The notes under the pieces were generated by a model, which searched no databases, was not told the origin of the DNA, and saw nothing but the letters and a program-made list of their open reading frames with translations. 64,000 nt of DNA from positions 13,467,912 through 13,531,911 of the forward strand of contig JAMXIF010001164.1 in NCBI GenBank assembly GCA_028583685.1, read 5' to 3'. The translations under genes and the position numbers were made by a program. Of the stretch, positions 10,901 to 22,310 are shown piece after piece (position 1 is the stretch's first letter; the number at the start of each line of letters is the position of its first letter). This DNA comes from Petaurus breviceps papuanus. Lineage: Eukaryota; Chordata; Mammalia; Diprotodontia; Petauridae.

Positions 10901-11795
10901 TCTAAATGGTTGCAGGATCTAGGTATAAAGGCTGATACTCTAAGCAATCTGGGAAAGCAAGGAATAGTTTACCTGTCAGATTTATGAAGAAGGGAAGACT
11001 TTATGACCAAACAAGATTTAGAGGGCATTATAAAATGCAAAATGGATAATATTGATTACATTAAATTGAAAAGTTTCTCTATAAACAAAGGCAATGTAAC
11101 AAAGATTAAAAGGGAAGTGGGAAACTGGGAAAGGATTTTTACAACCAGTGTCTCTGATAAAGGCCTCATTTCTAAAATATATGGAGATTTGATTCAAATT
11201 TGTAAGAATAGACGTCATTCCCCAATTTATAAATGGTTAAAGGACATAAACAGGCAGTTTTCGGAGGTAGAAATTAAGGATATCTATAAGCATATGAAAA
11301 AAATGCTCTAAATCACTAGAGATTAGAGAAATACAAATCAAAACAACTCTGCGGTACCACATCTCACCGGTCAGATTGGCTAAAAGGACAAAACAGGATA
11401 ATGACCAAAGTTTTAGAGAATGTGGAAAAATTGGAACAGTAATGAATTTTTGGCGGAGTTGTGAACTGATTCAACCATTCTGGAGAACAATCTGGAACTA
11501 TGCGCAAAGTGCTATAAATAAATGCATACCCTTTGACCCAGAAATACCACTTCTAGCTTGTATCCCAAAGACATCATAGAAGTGGGAGGAAGACCCATAT
11601 GTACAAAAATATTTTTTGAAGCTCTTTTTTTGGTGGCAATGATTTGGAAGTTAAAAGAATGCCCATTAACTAGGGAATGGCTAAACAACTTGTGGTATAG
11701 GAATGTAATGGAATACTATTGTGCTATAAGAAATGAGGAGCAGACAGACTTTTTATTTACCTGGAGAGTCTTATACAAACACGTTGAGTGAGAAA
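7915..11795 (+). pseudogene. L1 ORF2 remnant (endonuclease / reverse transcriptase)
   Basis: ORF2 encodes the endonuclease (EN) and reverse transcriptase (RT) that copy L1 RNA at the target. EN: NNPTICYLQEKH keeps the metal-binding Glu, and GWSRIYYASAKVKKAGVTIFIS follows, but the usual GDFN motif reads [22 protein letters not shown] and [15 protein letters not shown] (catalytic Asp) are visible at 9700-9840, and [14 protein letters not shown] near 9970. The second catalytic motif (FADD) is lost in an AT-rich scrambled stretch near 10078-10140. The C-terminal zinc-knuckle-like CX3CX7HX4C site is degraded (first Cys and the His replaced). Frameshifts and stops are scattered throughout, and a SINE splits it at 8622-8785. 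Confidence 0.88.
8622..8785 (+). repeat. SINE-B inserted in L1 ORF2
   Basis: 'ggacaactaggtggcccatag' through 'cacttaaccctaattgcc' and an A-rich tail form a complete SINE-B. It is flanked by a 17-bp target-site duplication with two mismatches: 'aaagaatgagtgaatca' (8605-8621) and 'aaagaaagagtggatca' (8786-8802). The L1 reading resumes directly after it, so this insertion postdates the L1. Confidence 0.92.
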
Positions 11796-12216
11796 AGCAG
11801 AACTAGGAGAAATTTGTACACAATGTCAGACACAATGTATGTGTGACAACCAACTTTGATATACTGGACTCTTCTCAGCAATGCAAGGTTATAAGACAAC
11901 TCTAAAAGACTCATGATAGAAGGAGATGTTTACATTCAGAGAAAGAACAGAGTTCAAATGCAGACTGAAGCAAACTACCTGCTCTCTTTCTTTTTCTTGC
12001 TTGCTTTTGTTTCTTCTTTCCCATTGTTCATTCCATCAGTTACAACCTGACTGATGTCTAATGTGAAAGTATTTGCGTATTGTATATGTGATTGCATGCC
12101 GCCATGGGGAGTGAAGAGGGAAAGGGAGAGGGAGAAAATTTGAAACTCAAGGGATTGTGGAACTGAATCTTGTAAACTAAAAGTAAACAAAGAAATTATT
12201 GAAGACAAAAAAAAAA
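11796..12216 (+). other. L1 3' UTR and A-tail
   Basis: After the ORF2 end come the conserved L1 3' segment ('agaactaggagaaatttg', 'tcttctcagcaatgcaagg', 'tgtttacattcagagaaagaa') and a G-rich tract ('gggagaaaatttgaaactcaa') before a poly-A run at about 12205-12216. The same order is seen, on the minus strand, from 60990 back to 60612. Confidence 0.85.
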
Positions 12217-12361
12217 ACCTTTCTCCCTCCCATTCACTTCTGTTCCTACTCCCACTCCCCTCTCCTTTTTAATCCTCCTCCCCAGCATCATTAATATCTT
12301 GGAAAATCCTTGTCATTGAGACAATTCATCTCTATGTTCTTAGAGTAACATAGCTACATTT

Positions 12362-12597
12362 TCTTGTTGTTTAGTTCTTTGAGCTGTGTTCAACTCTTTA
12401 TGACTCCATCTGGAGTGGTTTACCATTGCCTTCTCCAACTCCTTATACAGAGAAGGAAATAAACTTCAATTAGTTTCCCAGGATCACACAGCTAAGTAAG
12501 AGTATGAGGCCAGATTTGAACTCAGGAAGATGATTCTTCCTGACTCCAGGTCCAGCACTTTATTCATTGTGCCACCTATCTGTCCATCCATTTCTAG
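12362..12597 (-). repeat. SINE-A, minus strand
   Basis: The plus strand shows 'gttgtttagttctttgagctgtg', 'ctctttatgactccatctgg', 'gagtggtttaccattgccttct', 'gatcacacagctaagtaag', 'gatttgaactcaggaagatg' and 'tgtgccacctatctgtcc', the reverse complement of a full-length SINE-A. Confidence 0.88.
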
Positions 12598-12627
12598 TTT
12601 TTGACAGTTAAATGTCTCCAGAAAGTT

Positions 12628-12745
12628 TCAAACACACACATGCACACACACATATATATGTACATATGTACGTGTGCATGTTTGTATATGAGTGTATACA
12701 TTTATGTCATATGTGTACATGATATATCTGTATATATAGATATAA
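12628..12745. repeat. (CA)n/(TATG)n microsatellite
   Basis: Interspersed CA, TA and TATG/TGTA repeats. It sits just beyond the SINE head and produces an artefactual open frame rich in His, Tyr and Ile. Confidence 0.9.
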
Positions 12746-12912
12746 AATTTAGACTATCTAACTTTCAAGACATAAAACATCTGGGAAGTTTGTTTAAAGA
12801 TCAGGAAGCAATGAGACCATGATCTTTCTCTCACTGGGGGTGTGAAAGAGGGTGCTGTCAGTTACTAATGACATCTTTCTACCTATCTCTGTACTATAGG
12901 GATTAAAAGAAT

Positions 12913-13165
12913 ATGTAGTGACAGCTAGGTAGTTCAGTGGATAGAGCTCTGGGCCTGGAAGAACTCATCTTCCTGATTTCAAATCTGCCCTCAGATACTT
13001 ACAAGCTATGGGTTAAATCACTTAACCCTGTTTGCCTCAATTTCATCATCTGTAAAATGATCTAGAGAAGGAAATAGCAAAATCACTCCAAGATCTTTTC
13101 CAAGAAAACCCCAAATTGGGTCATAAAGAGTCACACATGATTGAAACAATGGAACAACAAGAAGA
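12913..13165 (+). repeat. SINE-A
   Basis: 'gtgacagctaggtagttcag', 'gatagagctctgggcctgg', 'cacttaaccctgtttgcctca', 'gagaaggaaatagcaaaatcac' and 'ccaagaaaaccccaaattggg' with 'gtcataaagagtcacacatg' make a full-length SINE-A in plus orientation. Confidence 0.88.
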
Positions 13166-13243
13166 ATATGTATAAGCGTTACTCTAAGGTTGGAATTTTG
13201 AAATGTAGGCTGGTAGTAGGTTACTTACTGCAGAGATGTGTGG

Positions 13244-13263
13244 GAGCCAGCTTAAGCTGGCTC
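13244..13263. other. Perfect 20-bp palindrome
   Basis: 'gagccagcttaagctggctc' is its own reverse complement. Its half-site recurs 180 bp on as 'gagccagct' (13450-13458), and 'gctggctcatgaaag' (13255-13269) is partly mirrored there. The segment could be the end of a palindromic DNA transposon (MITE-like), but no family is recognised. Confidence 0.5.
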
Positions 13264-13884
13264 ATGAAAGCCAGTTGTTAAATTTTCAGTGTGACCCTTT
13301 ACACCTTGAAAATCATCAAACTACAATTCACAAAACACAAAGCTTAGCTTATTGCTTTGTTGATTGTCTGGGTTTTAAAGATTGATGAGAAATTTCTAAT
13401 AATGTAGATTAAATCTAAAGTGTGTCCTGCTGTATAGTTTTTCCTTCTTGAGCCAGCTGCAAAAAATTTACCAGAACATCTCTAGATCCTGATTATCTGA
13501 GCTTACTGATAAGTTGAATACATGATGTCTTTTAACTTCCTTAAATGAGAGAAAGTCTTTGCTTGATATTTCTATCAACAATGTTTCCTCTTGCCTAGTG
13601 AGGTATGATTAATGATAGTTCTTGAGTCAGGGGAAACTTTATGTAGCAGGAATTCCAGCATTTCCCACATGTAATGCATTAATTCCAAGAATCAAGGAAA
13701 ATAAGTGAAATGGCCAATGACTGAGATAAGTGAATATAACTTTAGGTCCCACAGAATAAAGATCAACTATGAATGTTCTATTGAAAATTATTAATTAATA
13801 ATATTGGCATTCAAATACCACCACCTAAAGTTATTAAAACAATTGTGTGCTTTTGTATAAAGTTATATACATGTACCTGTTTTC

Positions 13885-13992
13885 CTGACCCTACCTTAAG
13901 AACGGGGACCATTTCATTTCTATCTCTGTATCTCCAGTTCCTAGCACCATAATGGATATATAACGGTTATTCAATTAATGCTTGCTTCTTTA
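13885..13992 (+). repeat. L2-like LINE 3' end
   Basis: 'taccttaagaacggggaccat', 'tatctctgtatctccagttcctagcacc' and 'caattaatgcttgctt' follow the mammalian L2 3'-end pattern ('gcagggac ... tatccccagcgcctagca ... taaatgcttg'). Confidence 0.6.
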
Positions 13993-14985
13993 ATTATAAT
14001 GCTTAGGAAATTATAAAATGTTTTAAAATACTAACAACATATCAACATTTTGTAAATAATATATTAATTGAAGAAAACGAATCAATTAATGGAAAGTCTT
14101 GATTCCAAAATTTTTAATTTCAACATTCAATAGATCCCTACTTTAACTGTTATGGGAATCCATGGAAAGATTAGGTTGAAATGATATATTGCTAGTATTA
14201 CATGTGCCTCCTGAAAAACTTGTTAGTACAACCTTCAATATTTTAAAGCAGTAGTAGCTTATTTTTTAACCACTGTTCAATAATTCACTTACCTACATTG
14301 ATACATTCCAAAACAGTTATAATGACAGACACCAACAATTAGGAGATAGTCTTCCGTGGTTATCCCCATTGATATTTTCCACCAAAATATATTTTGTCTT
14401 TTACTGTTTGACATGGTAGTTAAATTGACATATAGGGGCATGAGATTCTCCAGAGTTTTAGGAATTTGGTTATTTTCTTTTTTTAGAAGAAAAAAAATAT
14501 TAAAAAAAAAAGAATTCATTGTCAGCATAAAAAAATTAATATCTGTCTAGAAGTCTTATTTATCTCAAAGGCATCAGGAACTGCAAATGCAGGCTTAGGG
14601 CAGCCTAATAGCAAAACTATCCAGACCACACTTTTTGCCAATGAGCAAAACTGCTACTAAATATTCCTGGCTGCACCAGTCTCAGAGAAGCAGAGCAGCT
14701 CACACAAGGCATCACAATGGCCTAAAGAAATACTATACTTCAGGAAACTCAAAAAATCATTTTAGTTAACAGGTTTCTTTGAGACTATAGGCATGTGAAC
14801 CCATTCTAATTTACATGGCTGGCTTCTTCAAAAGCCACCTGTATATATCCACATTTCTATACATCAAGCAGCCTGCATACATATTAAAGAATACTTGAAT
14901 ACTTTATTTTCATTACATATCAATGATTCCATGAACCTTGTAATTTTCCTTCAAGTAACTGAAGATTATTCAAATATGAACATAT
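13993..14985. other. Anonymous AT-rich DNA
   Basis: No gene, RNA gene or clear repeat is seen. A slightly GC-richer stretch at 14575-14720 ('gcagcctaatagcaaaactatcc', 'gcagagcagctcac') is unexplained but carries no coding signal. Confidence 0.5.
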
Positions 14986-15095
14986 GTACATACACATATA
15001 TACATACCACACATACACACTATGTATATACATAAATATACATACACATATATATGTTGTACATACAGACATATGCTTATATATACATACATACA
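14986..15095. repeat. (TA)n/(CATA)n low-complexity tract
   Basis: Runs of 'acatacacatatat' and 'tatacatacata'. Another array follows at 15291-15360, with an uninterrupted TA run of about 26 bp at 15295-15320. Confidence 0.9.
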
Positions 15096-15290
15096 CCAGG
15101 ATCTAAATTTTAATTCAAATCCCGATTCAGCACTATCTGAAACTAATTTAATTCATTTGTCTTTTTGATTCCTCTTTATTATGCCTCAAAAAGATGTAGC
15201 CCTATGGCCAGCTTTGAGGAACAGAAATAGAAAACACAGTAAAGAGTTAAGTTTTGCCTCAAGGATCTAAAACTCATGCAGAAGAAGAGG

Positions 15291-15360
15291 CAAATATATA
15301 TATATATATATATATATATGAATATATATATGTATACATACATATGTATATATGTATAAG
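15291..15360. repeat. (TA)n microsatellite
   Basis: A TA dinucleotide run followed by 'tatgtatacatacatatg'. It generates poly Tyr/Ile frames on both strands that are artefacts. Confidence 0.95.
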
Positions 15361-15514
15361 AAATACACACATACAAGATCAAGAATTAAAGTTCTCAAAT
15401 ATATTTGGAGGATTCTTCAGTAGCAACCTACTGAGATATCTGATAAAGAAAAAAAATCCTAGGGTCCTGAAGACTATGCCATTGAAATATAAGCCCCACT
15501 GGATATTGTTCTAA

Positions 15515-15910
15515 TGTGGGTCTGGTGGTGAACAATATGAAATGAGAAGATCTTTCCCACCTATTAATAGTCCTATGTGACCTGCCTGAGTCACATGGAG
15601 CCTGAGTCACATGGAGCTCAGCGTGGGAGGAGCTGGTCCAGAGGAGCAGAGAGCAGAGAACAGCTTGGGTGGGCAGAGGAAGGAACATGCCTGGGGGAAC
15701 TTGTTTGTGGGGAGACCCAATAGAAAAAAGGTTTAAGATATATTTACCTTGTTAAATCTTACCTCCTGGTATTCTAATGATGTCCCAAATAAATATTTTG
15801 ATCTTTGAGGAAGAGAATTTATTATATTTTGCAAATCTATCCTGGAAATACATATGTATATTCATATCAGCTGCATTACACATGTTGGAAAGGTTTTAGT
15901 GTAGTCCTGT
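15515..15910 (+). mobile_element. Solo LTR fossil (endogenous retrovirus-like)
   Basis: This segment is related to 25905-26555: shared order 'cctatgtgacctgcctgag', 'gggaggagctggtcc', 'gacccaatagaaaaaagg', a polyadenylation signal in 'ccaaataaatattttg', and 'cctggaaatacatatg' with 'catatcagctgc'. The order and AATAAA position fit an LTR read on the plus strand. A direct repeat ('ggtgaacaatat') lies at both sides, longer than a usual retroviral target duplication, so edges are approximate. No internal retroviral region is attached. It is an old, decayed fossil. Confidence 0.55.
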
Positions 15911-15925
15911 TGGTGAACAATATAT

Positions 15926-16500
15926 CCACTGTAAGATAACCAATTTGATAGACTGAGAATGCTCCCACCTTGAAGAGAAGACAGTTTTGTTATAAAAATA
16001 AAAATATGTCATAGCTGCCTATAATTAGTAATTACTCTTTGGCCTAGAGCAGAATTTTGAAGCTCTCTTTAAACATTGGTGACCAATATTTGACATGAAA
16101 GTTTCTAACTTAGACTCTTGGTTTTTGTGATGACAAATTGAATGGTTATAAGGTGATCATAGATTAAGAGTAGGGCATTAGCAGGGAAAGTGAATATAAT
16201 GTATGGCTTATGTAACAGGGAAATTTTGAAATAGAATATTTTATGGAAGCTAAGAGAAACTGAGTGTAAGGTTGTCAGAATTGTCTAGGTGCAGATCTAT
16301 CAGAGGTAGGTTGAAATTTAGACTGAGCTTTGATTGTGGAAACATGGAAGGATTGAGTACAGGCACTGGGTAAAGGTTGTCACGTTCTATTGGTGTTTTA
16401 AGCACTCAAAAAGAGAACAGCTCTTGGTTTCAGTGGTTTCTGAAGCAGCAATATCAGCATCAGGGAAACAGTCCTAATTTCATCAAAGTTTTGTGATATA
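15926..16500. other. Anonymous DNA
   Basis: No gene or recognisable repeat. AT-rich, with short A-tracts only. The next element (L1) begins near 16500. Confidence 0.5.
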
Positions 16501-17907
16501 AAATAAAACTGACATAACTAATCAGAATTTCTATATCTTACCAACAAATTCCAGCAAGACATAATAGAAAGAGAAATTCCATTTCACATAACTGTCGACA
16601 ATATATAATACTTGGTATTGTAACTGCCAGGACAGACCCAGAAACTATATAAATACAATTACAAAACACTTTTCCCCACAAATAAAGTCAGATCAAAACA
16701 ACTGTAAAAATAGTAATTTCTCATGTGTAGGCTGAGCCAATATAATAAAAAAAATGATAGTTCTACTTTAATTAGTTTACTTATTTATTTCCAAACAAAC
16801 TACCAACAATTATTTTATAGAGCTAGAAAAAAATAAAATTTATCTGGAAGAAATAAGTGTCAAGGATATGAAATGAAAAAATATTAAGTGAAAAAAAATT
16901 AAGGAAAGTAGCCTAACAGAACCCCACCTCAAACTGTATTACAAAGTGGTAATTACCCAAATAATCTGGTATTTGCCAAGAAAGAGATAGTGGATATGTG
17001 GAATATGTTAGATACACAATACAAAGTAGTGAATTATCATGGTAACCTGGTATTTGACAAAACCAAAGTTCTAAGCATTAGGGAATTCACTACCTGACAA
17101 AAATTGCTGGGAAAACCAGGATGTACCTTGGCAGTACCTAGGTATAGAACAACATCTCACACCTGTACCATGATAATGTCAAAATTGGTACATGATTCAG
17201 AAATAAAGGGTGATATTATTAGCAAATTAAGTAATCATGGAATAGTTTACATGTTGCATCTATAAAGGGAAGAAATTATTACCAAACAAGAGATAGAGAG
17301 GATTACAAAATATAAAATGAATAACATTGATTACATTAAATTAAAAAGATGTTGCACAAACAAAACCAATGCAGCCAAGATGTGAAGTAAAAAAAGAAAA
17401 TGGGGAAATTTTACAACATGTTTTGCTGGTAAACGCCTCATTTCTCAAATATAGAGAGAACTGACTTAAATTTAAAAAAAATACAAGTCACTCCAAAATT
17501 GATAAATAGTCAAAAGATATGAACAGAAGTTTTCTGAAGTAGAAATCAAAGCTATCTATTGTATTTTGGAAAAAGTTCTAAGACACTATTGATTAGCGAA
17601 ATACTAATTAAAACAACTATTAGGTACCACTTCATACTTGTCAGATTGCCCAGAATGACAAAAAGGGGAAATGACAAATGCTGGAGAGGATATGGAATAA
17701 CTGGGACAATAAAGCATTGTTGGTAGAGTTGTGAACTGATCCAAACATTTCTGGAAAATAATTTGGAACTACTTCCATTTGGCTATAAAATTGTACCTAC
17801 CCTTTGATTCAGGAATACCATTACTACATCTGTATCATAAAGAGATATATAAAAAAGGAAAATAAAGTCGCATACATTCAAAAATGTTTATATTCTCTTT
17901 CTGTGTA

Positions 17908-17956
17908 AATAGGGATAGGATAGGATAGGATAGGATAGGATAGGATAGGATAGAAC
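17908..17956. repeat. (GGATA)n microsatellite
   Basis: About nine 'ggata' pentamers in tandem, degenerating to 'gaacaggaaagaataggaaa'. It expanded within the L1 copy. Confidence 0.96.
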
Positions 17957-18399
17957 AGGAAAGAATAGGAAATTAAAGGGATTACATCAATTGGAGAATG
18001 ACAGGAAAAGTTGTGGTATATGACTGTGATGGCACACTATTGTGTCATGGTTGTTGTCCTTCATTCTTAAAGAAGATCAACATAGTTGTTGGAATCAAGT
18101 TACAGTTTGTCCTGCTGTGTCTGATCAAGCTCAGAAGACTCTATCACAAATCAGGCACAAAATAGTCCAGATTAAACATCTGGACTTGAGATGTCTCTAA
18201 ATTTGTGCATCTCAGTTTTTACTTTTTTGTAACTACTACAATTCTCTTTTGCTCAGAGAACACAGCACAATCTTTGATGGAGCACACCATGTTGGGTGGT
18301 ATTTTGCCAATGTCTTCCATGTCACACAATTGATCCCAAAGTTCTTCAGAGAGATCTTGAGAATATACTTGTACAATTCTGACCCCCCCATGAGTTATT

Positions 18400-21260
18400 C
18401 ACTTATATGAGTTCTCCATAAAATAGTCTTTTAAGCAAGAGTATGTTTGGCATTTGAACATATGGCCAGCCCTCTGGACTTACGCTCTCTGTAGTAGAGT
18501 TTGAAAGCTTGGCATTTTAGTTTGAGAAATGACCTCATTGTATAGTACCTATCTTTCCAGGTGATCTTCAGCATCTTCCTGAGACAATTCAAATTGAAGT
18601 CATTCAGTTTTCCTGGCATATTGCTGGAATACTGTCCAGTTTTCAGAGGCATACAATGAGGTCAGTACAATGGTTCTGTAAACATTCAATCAAATAGGTA
18701 GTCCACTACGTCTTCTATCTCAAACTTTTTTTTTTTGGAGCCTCCCAAATACTGAGCTAGCTCTGGGAATGCATGCATCAACCTCATCATCTATGTGTAC
18801 ATCCCTGGAAAGTATCCTGACAAGGTAAGTACTTATCCACAGCCTTCAAAATTTCTCATTTGCCATAACTAGTGGTTCCATATATGAATGGTGTGATGCT
18901 AGCTAGTGGAGAACTTGTGTTATCTTAGAAAACCAAAACTGTAATTTTCTTTTAATTATTAGGTCAGAATTAGCAAAAGAGCAGAAAATCACTTCATATT
19001 TCGTTGCATTTCAGCTCCAGAGTTTACTCTGAGTGTCCTGTCATCTGCAAACAAATAAAAAATACACTAATTATCCTTCACTTTAGTCTTTGCTTTCAAA
19101 CTTTTCAAGTTAAATCATTTACGGATAGTGTGGTGCCAGACCTTGATGCTATTTTAACCTCATCGAATATGTCTGCAAACATTGCTGAAAACTACCTGCT
19201 ACAAAGCACAGGAACAATCACATAGCCTAGCTTCTCTGCACTGGTGACTGGGAAAGCACGAGAGCCTTGTCAGTTATCTAAACCCATGTGAGCATGCTAC
19301 TTGGAACTAGTGTACAATGCTGATGAACTCCTCTGGGTAAGTGAATTTTGCCATAATCTTCTACAAGACCTCATGACTAACAATATCAAAGGCCTTGATT
19401 GGATTGACAAACATTGTACAGTCCGCTGTTCTGCACCTGGCATTTCTCCTAGAGTTGTACAGCAACAAACAACGTATTTACCATTCCTCAGCCCTTTCTG
19501 AAGCCACAATGACTCTCAAGTAGATAACCATCTTTCAGGTGAGGGATCAGCTTTTATGGAGGACTCTAGCAAGAATCTTGCCAGCAATGACTAAGACAGA
19601 GATTCCCTTGTGACTTTCACTTAAAAATCTATTCCCTTTAAGTTAATAAAAATGGATAATGGAGGCATCCTTGAACCCATGGGAGATAACCTATTGCCAT
19701 ATAACCTTGAATATTTCAGTCAGCTTTTGTATGAGAAGTGGGCCCCCTGCCTTGAGATTATCAGCTAGAATAGAATCAATACCAGGCACTTTGCCACATG
19801 AGAATTATTCGAAAGCTCTTTTTCAATTGGAGGTTCAGCTAGAGAGGGATTCTCTTCAACCTAAGGTATATGGTCAATGGCTTCAGCATTAATGAATGGC
19901 ATACTGTTGATAACATTGTGGAAGTGTCTAGCCCATCTCCCCAGGATCGTGTCTTTATCACTATTCAATATGGTTCCACCAGCACTGAAGGTCTTTGGCC
20001 CTTGTCATTGGGGCATTATAAAAGCACTTTCGATTGTTACTATCATTGTAGAACTGCCTTCTTTCTGAGCCAAGAATCCGGTATCTGTCTAAGCTTCATT
20101 GGCACTTTACTTTTGAAAGAGTTAAATACTGCCTACTTGGAGACAGATGAACTATCTTTCTGCTAAACATGGTACATACCTTGTTTGTTTTTTTTTAATA
20201 TAGCAGCTTCTGAATATCCCATCATTTTCATCAAACCAATCTTAAGGTTTGTGAGTGTTCTGGCCCAGATGAGTGAATGTAAGTTCTGTACATGAGATCT
20301 CTGGAAGCTGCCCACTCCTTTTCTGCTCCACTGTTGCCAGCTGTGCATTGGCTCAACCTTCCCCACAAGTTAGCAATGAGCCGTTCAGGTTCAGAGGAGT
20401 GGGATAATCTATTGACAATAAATGTTCTGGTAAGCAGTCTTGCCCTGGGGCCACTGCTTTTGTTGAATGTGAATATATAGCCTGAAGAGGTTAATTCTAT
20501 GATGAAAGCAGCACTCTGCACAACTGCCTTCAGCACTCATATCCTATCTGTCTCTTCTCCTTACAGTAACAGTCTGTTAAATACCAATGTTTGTGCTTGG
20601 ATCCATCCACAGAGTTTTATTGTATTTAGTTAAACAGAAGACAGTGTGATGAGGTCATGACATGAACAAGTCTTGCTACTAAGTGACCACTGCTGTTGCT
20701 GTTTCTAACTCTAATCCTCCAAAGGACTCCTTGCCAAGTCTGGTAGTCTGTGCCTCCTCTTGGATTAAAGTGACACAGCATTATAAGTTTGTTCTCTTTC
20801 AGCTTATTGATGCTAAATGTCTCCAGGTGTTCATAAAATTTTCTTTGACCTCATTAGGATTCATCATAGTGGGATCATATGCACTGATGACTGTGGCATA
20901 GCACTTTCTTGCACGTGGTAATCTCATTGTCATGAGTCTTTTGTTCACTCCTTTTGGTAGGCATATAAACTTGCTGATTAGATTAATTTTTACTGAAAAA
21001 CCTATTACACTTTCATGGTGTTCCCCTACACTGTGACCACTTCAGAAAAATGTTCATCTAGCTCAGACTTTGGTAAGCTGGCCTTCATTTGCCAGTTTTA
21101 TTTCACTGAGTGCTGCTATTTAGATATAATAATTTCTGAGTGCTCCTGCAACAAAAGTTGTTTGTCTTTTGGGACTATTGGATTTCATGTTGTCAACAAG
21201 TGTACACCCTTTCATGTTCTGATGGTGAGTGGAATCATCTTTGCAAAAGTTTCTGTATTT
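18400..21260 (-). pseudogene. RTE ORF remnant (apurinic-type endonuclease and reverse transcriptase)
   Basis: The RTE protein combines an AP-type endonuclease with a reverse transcriptase. Minus-strand fragments in family order include WNVRTL-like sequence near 21230, AALSEIKLANEGQL near 21100, CYATVISAYDPTMMNPNEVK near 20850, QKLR-like PMKLRQIPDSWLRKKA near 20080, the RT motif FVNPIKAFDIVSHE near 19400 (the usual FVDLTKAFD, with the first Asp changed to Asn), FSAMFADIFDE near 19170, and the C-terminal KLNDFNLNCLRKMLKITWKD near 18580. Frame changes and stops separate almost all of them, so no activity is possible. Confidence 0.85.
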
Positions 21261-21528
21261 GTGCATGTGTGTTTCAAAGATAGAACACGATCCCCACCTA
21301 CCATGGTAAGCAGGCCAGAGGTGGGTGAAAAAGACAATTTTGGGGATACCATTTCTAGCCCTTCATCACACCAGGAAATGAGAAGTGTGGTCCTTAAAAA
21401 AGGCTGCTCAGACACCCAGAACATTGCTGAATCCCACCGCGGCTTCCAGGAAGATTACCCCATGGTTTGGGACTCTTGTTTGCTGGGTTGTGACTATAGC
21501 TCCCAGTTTATCCATCCAGACTGTTTTT

Positions 21529-22310
21529 GTTTCCATTTTTGTTTTTCCAGAATTTAGCTTTTAACATTCATTTCCACAAGATTTTTTTGAGTTACAAATT
21601 TTCTCCCCATTTCTCTCCTACTCCCCACCCCAAGATGACAAGCGTACTGAATACCCTTTCCACTAGTCTGCCCTCTCTTATATCCCTCCCATATCCACCC
21701 TTCCCTCCTTACTTTCTTATAGGGCAAGATGGATTTCTACACGCAATTGCCTTTATATCTTATTTCCAGGTTGCAGGTAAAACCAATTTTTTAACATTTG
21801 TTTTTAAACTTTTGAGTTCCAGATTCTCTCCCATCTTCCCTCCTCTCCCACTCCCACTGAGAAGACAAGAAATTCAATATAGGTTATACATGCATAGTTA
21901 AGCAAAACATTTCCATATTAGTCACATCGTGAAAGACTAACTATATTTACCTCCATCCTATACCACCCCCCATTTATTCTATTTTCTTCTTTGACTCTGT
22001 CCCTTTTTCAAAAGTGTTTGCTTCTGACTACCCTCCCCCCCAATCTGCCCTCCCTTCTATCATCCCCCTCTCTTATCTGTGCCACTGGTCTGTGCAAGTG
22101 CAGACCACATGTGGTCCCACTCACAGTCCAGTGCGATAGACCCTTCTTGTTGGCCTACCAGGCTGCCTTCATCAAGAGATTTGTTTCACTCTGTCATTTC
22201 TTGGGTTCTGTAGCTCTAATATTTGCTTAATCGTTTTTTGCAGTTATTGGAGGCGGTTGGGACACAAGCTCAAACAAGTTCCTGATTTTACTCTGGCATC
22301 TTGGCTTAGC
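21529..22310 (-). mobile_element. L1-derived non-autonomous mini-element
   Basis: Read on the minus strand it starts with an L1 5' UTR-like leader ('ggctaagccaagatgccag', 22310) and 'agaagggtctatcgcactgg', passes purine-rich spacer-like sequence twice (around 22050 and 21690), and ends in an L1 3'-like segment ('ggggagaaaatttgtaactc') plus an A-rich tail at 21529-21550. It lacks ORF1 and ORF2. It is flanked by 'ccatccagactgtttt' (21512-21527) and 'ccatccagactatttt' (22311-22326), a 16-bp target duplication with one mismatch, and it interrupts the RTE LINE. Confidence 0.82.

Larger units (their letters stand above)
5185..12216 (+). mobile_element. L1 LINE, near full length, inactive
   Basis: The element runs from a 5' UTR start ('attaggcagagccaagatg') through ORF1 and ORF2 remnants to a 3' UTR and A-tail near 12216. 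At about 7.0 kb including one inserted SINE it is close to full length for a marsupial L1. Both ORFs are broken by many stops and frameshifts. A weak 9-bp duplication ('accccttct' before, 'aacctttct' after) may be the target-site duplication. Its ORF2 and 3' UTR are collinear with the better-preserved minus-strand copy at 60.6-64 kb, so both belong to one or closely related subfamilies. Confidence 0.9.

Noticed and set aside
21015-21557. A 180-residue plus-strand open frame
   Set aside because: It is antisense to the RTE endonuclease region and its right end runs into the mini-element; the real coding signal is on the minus strand.
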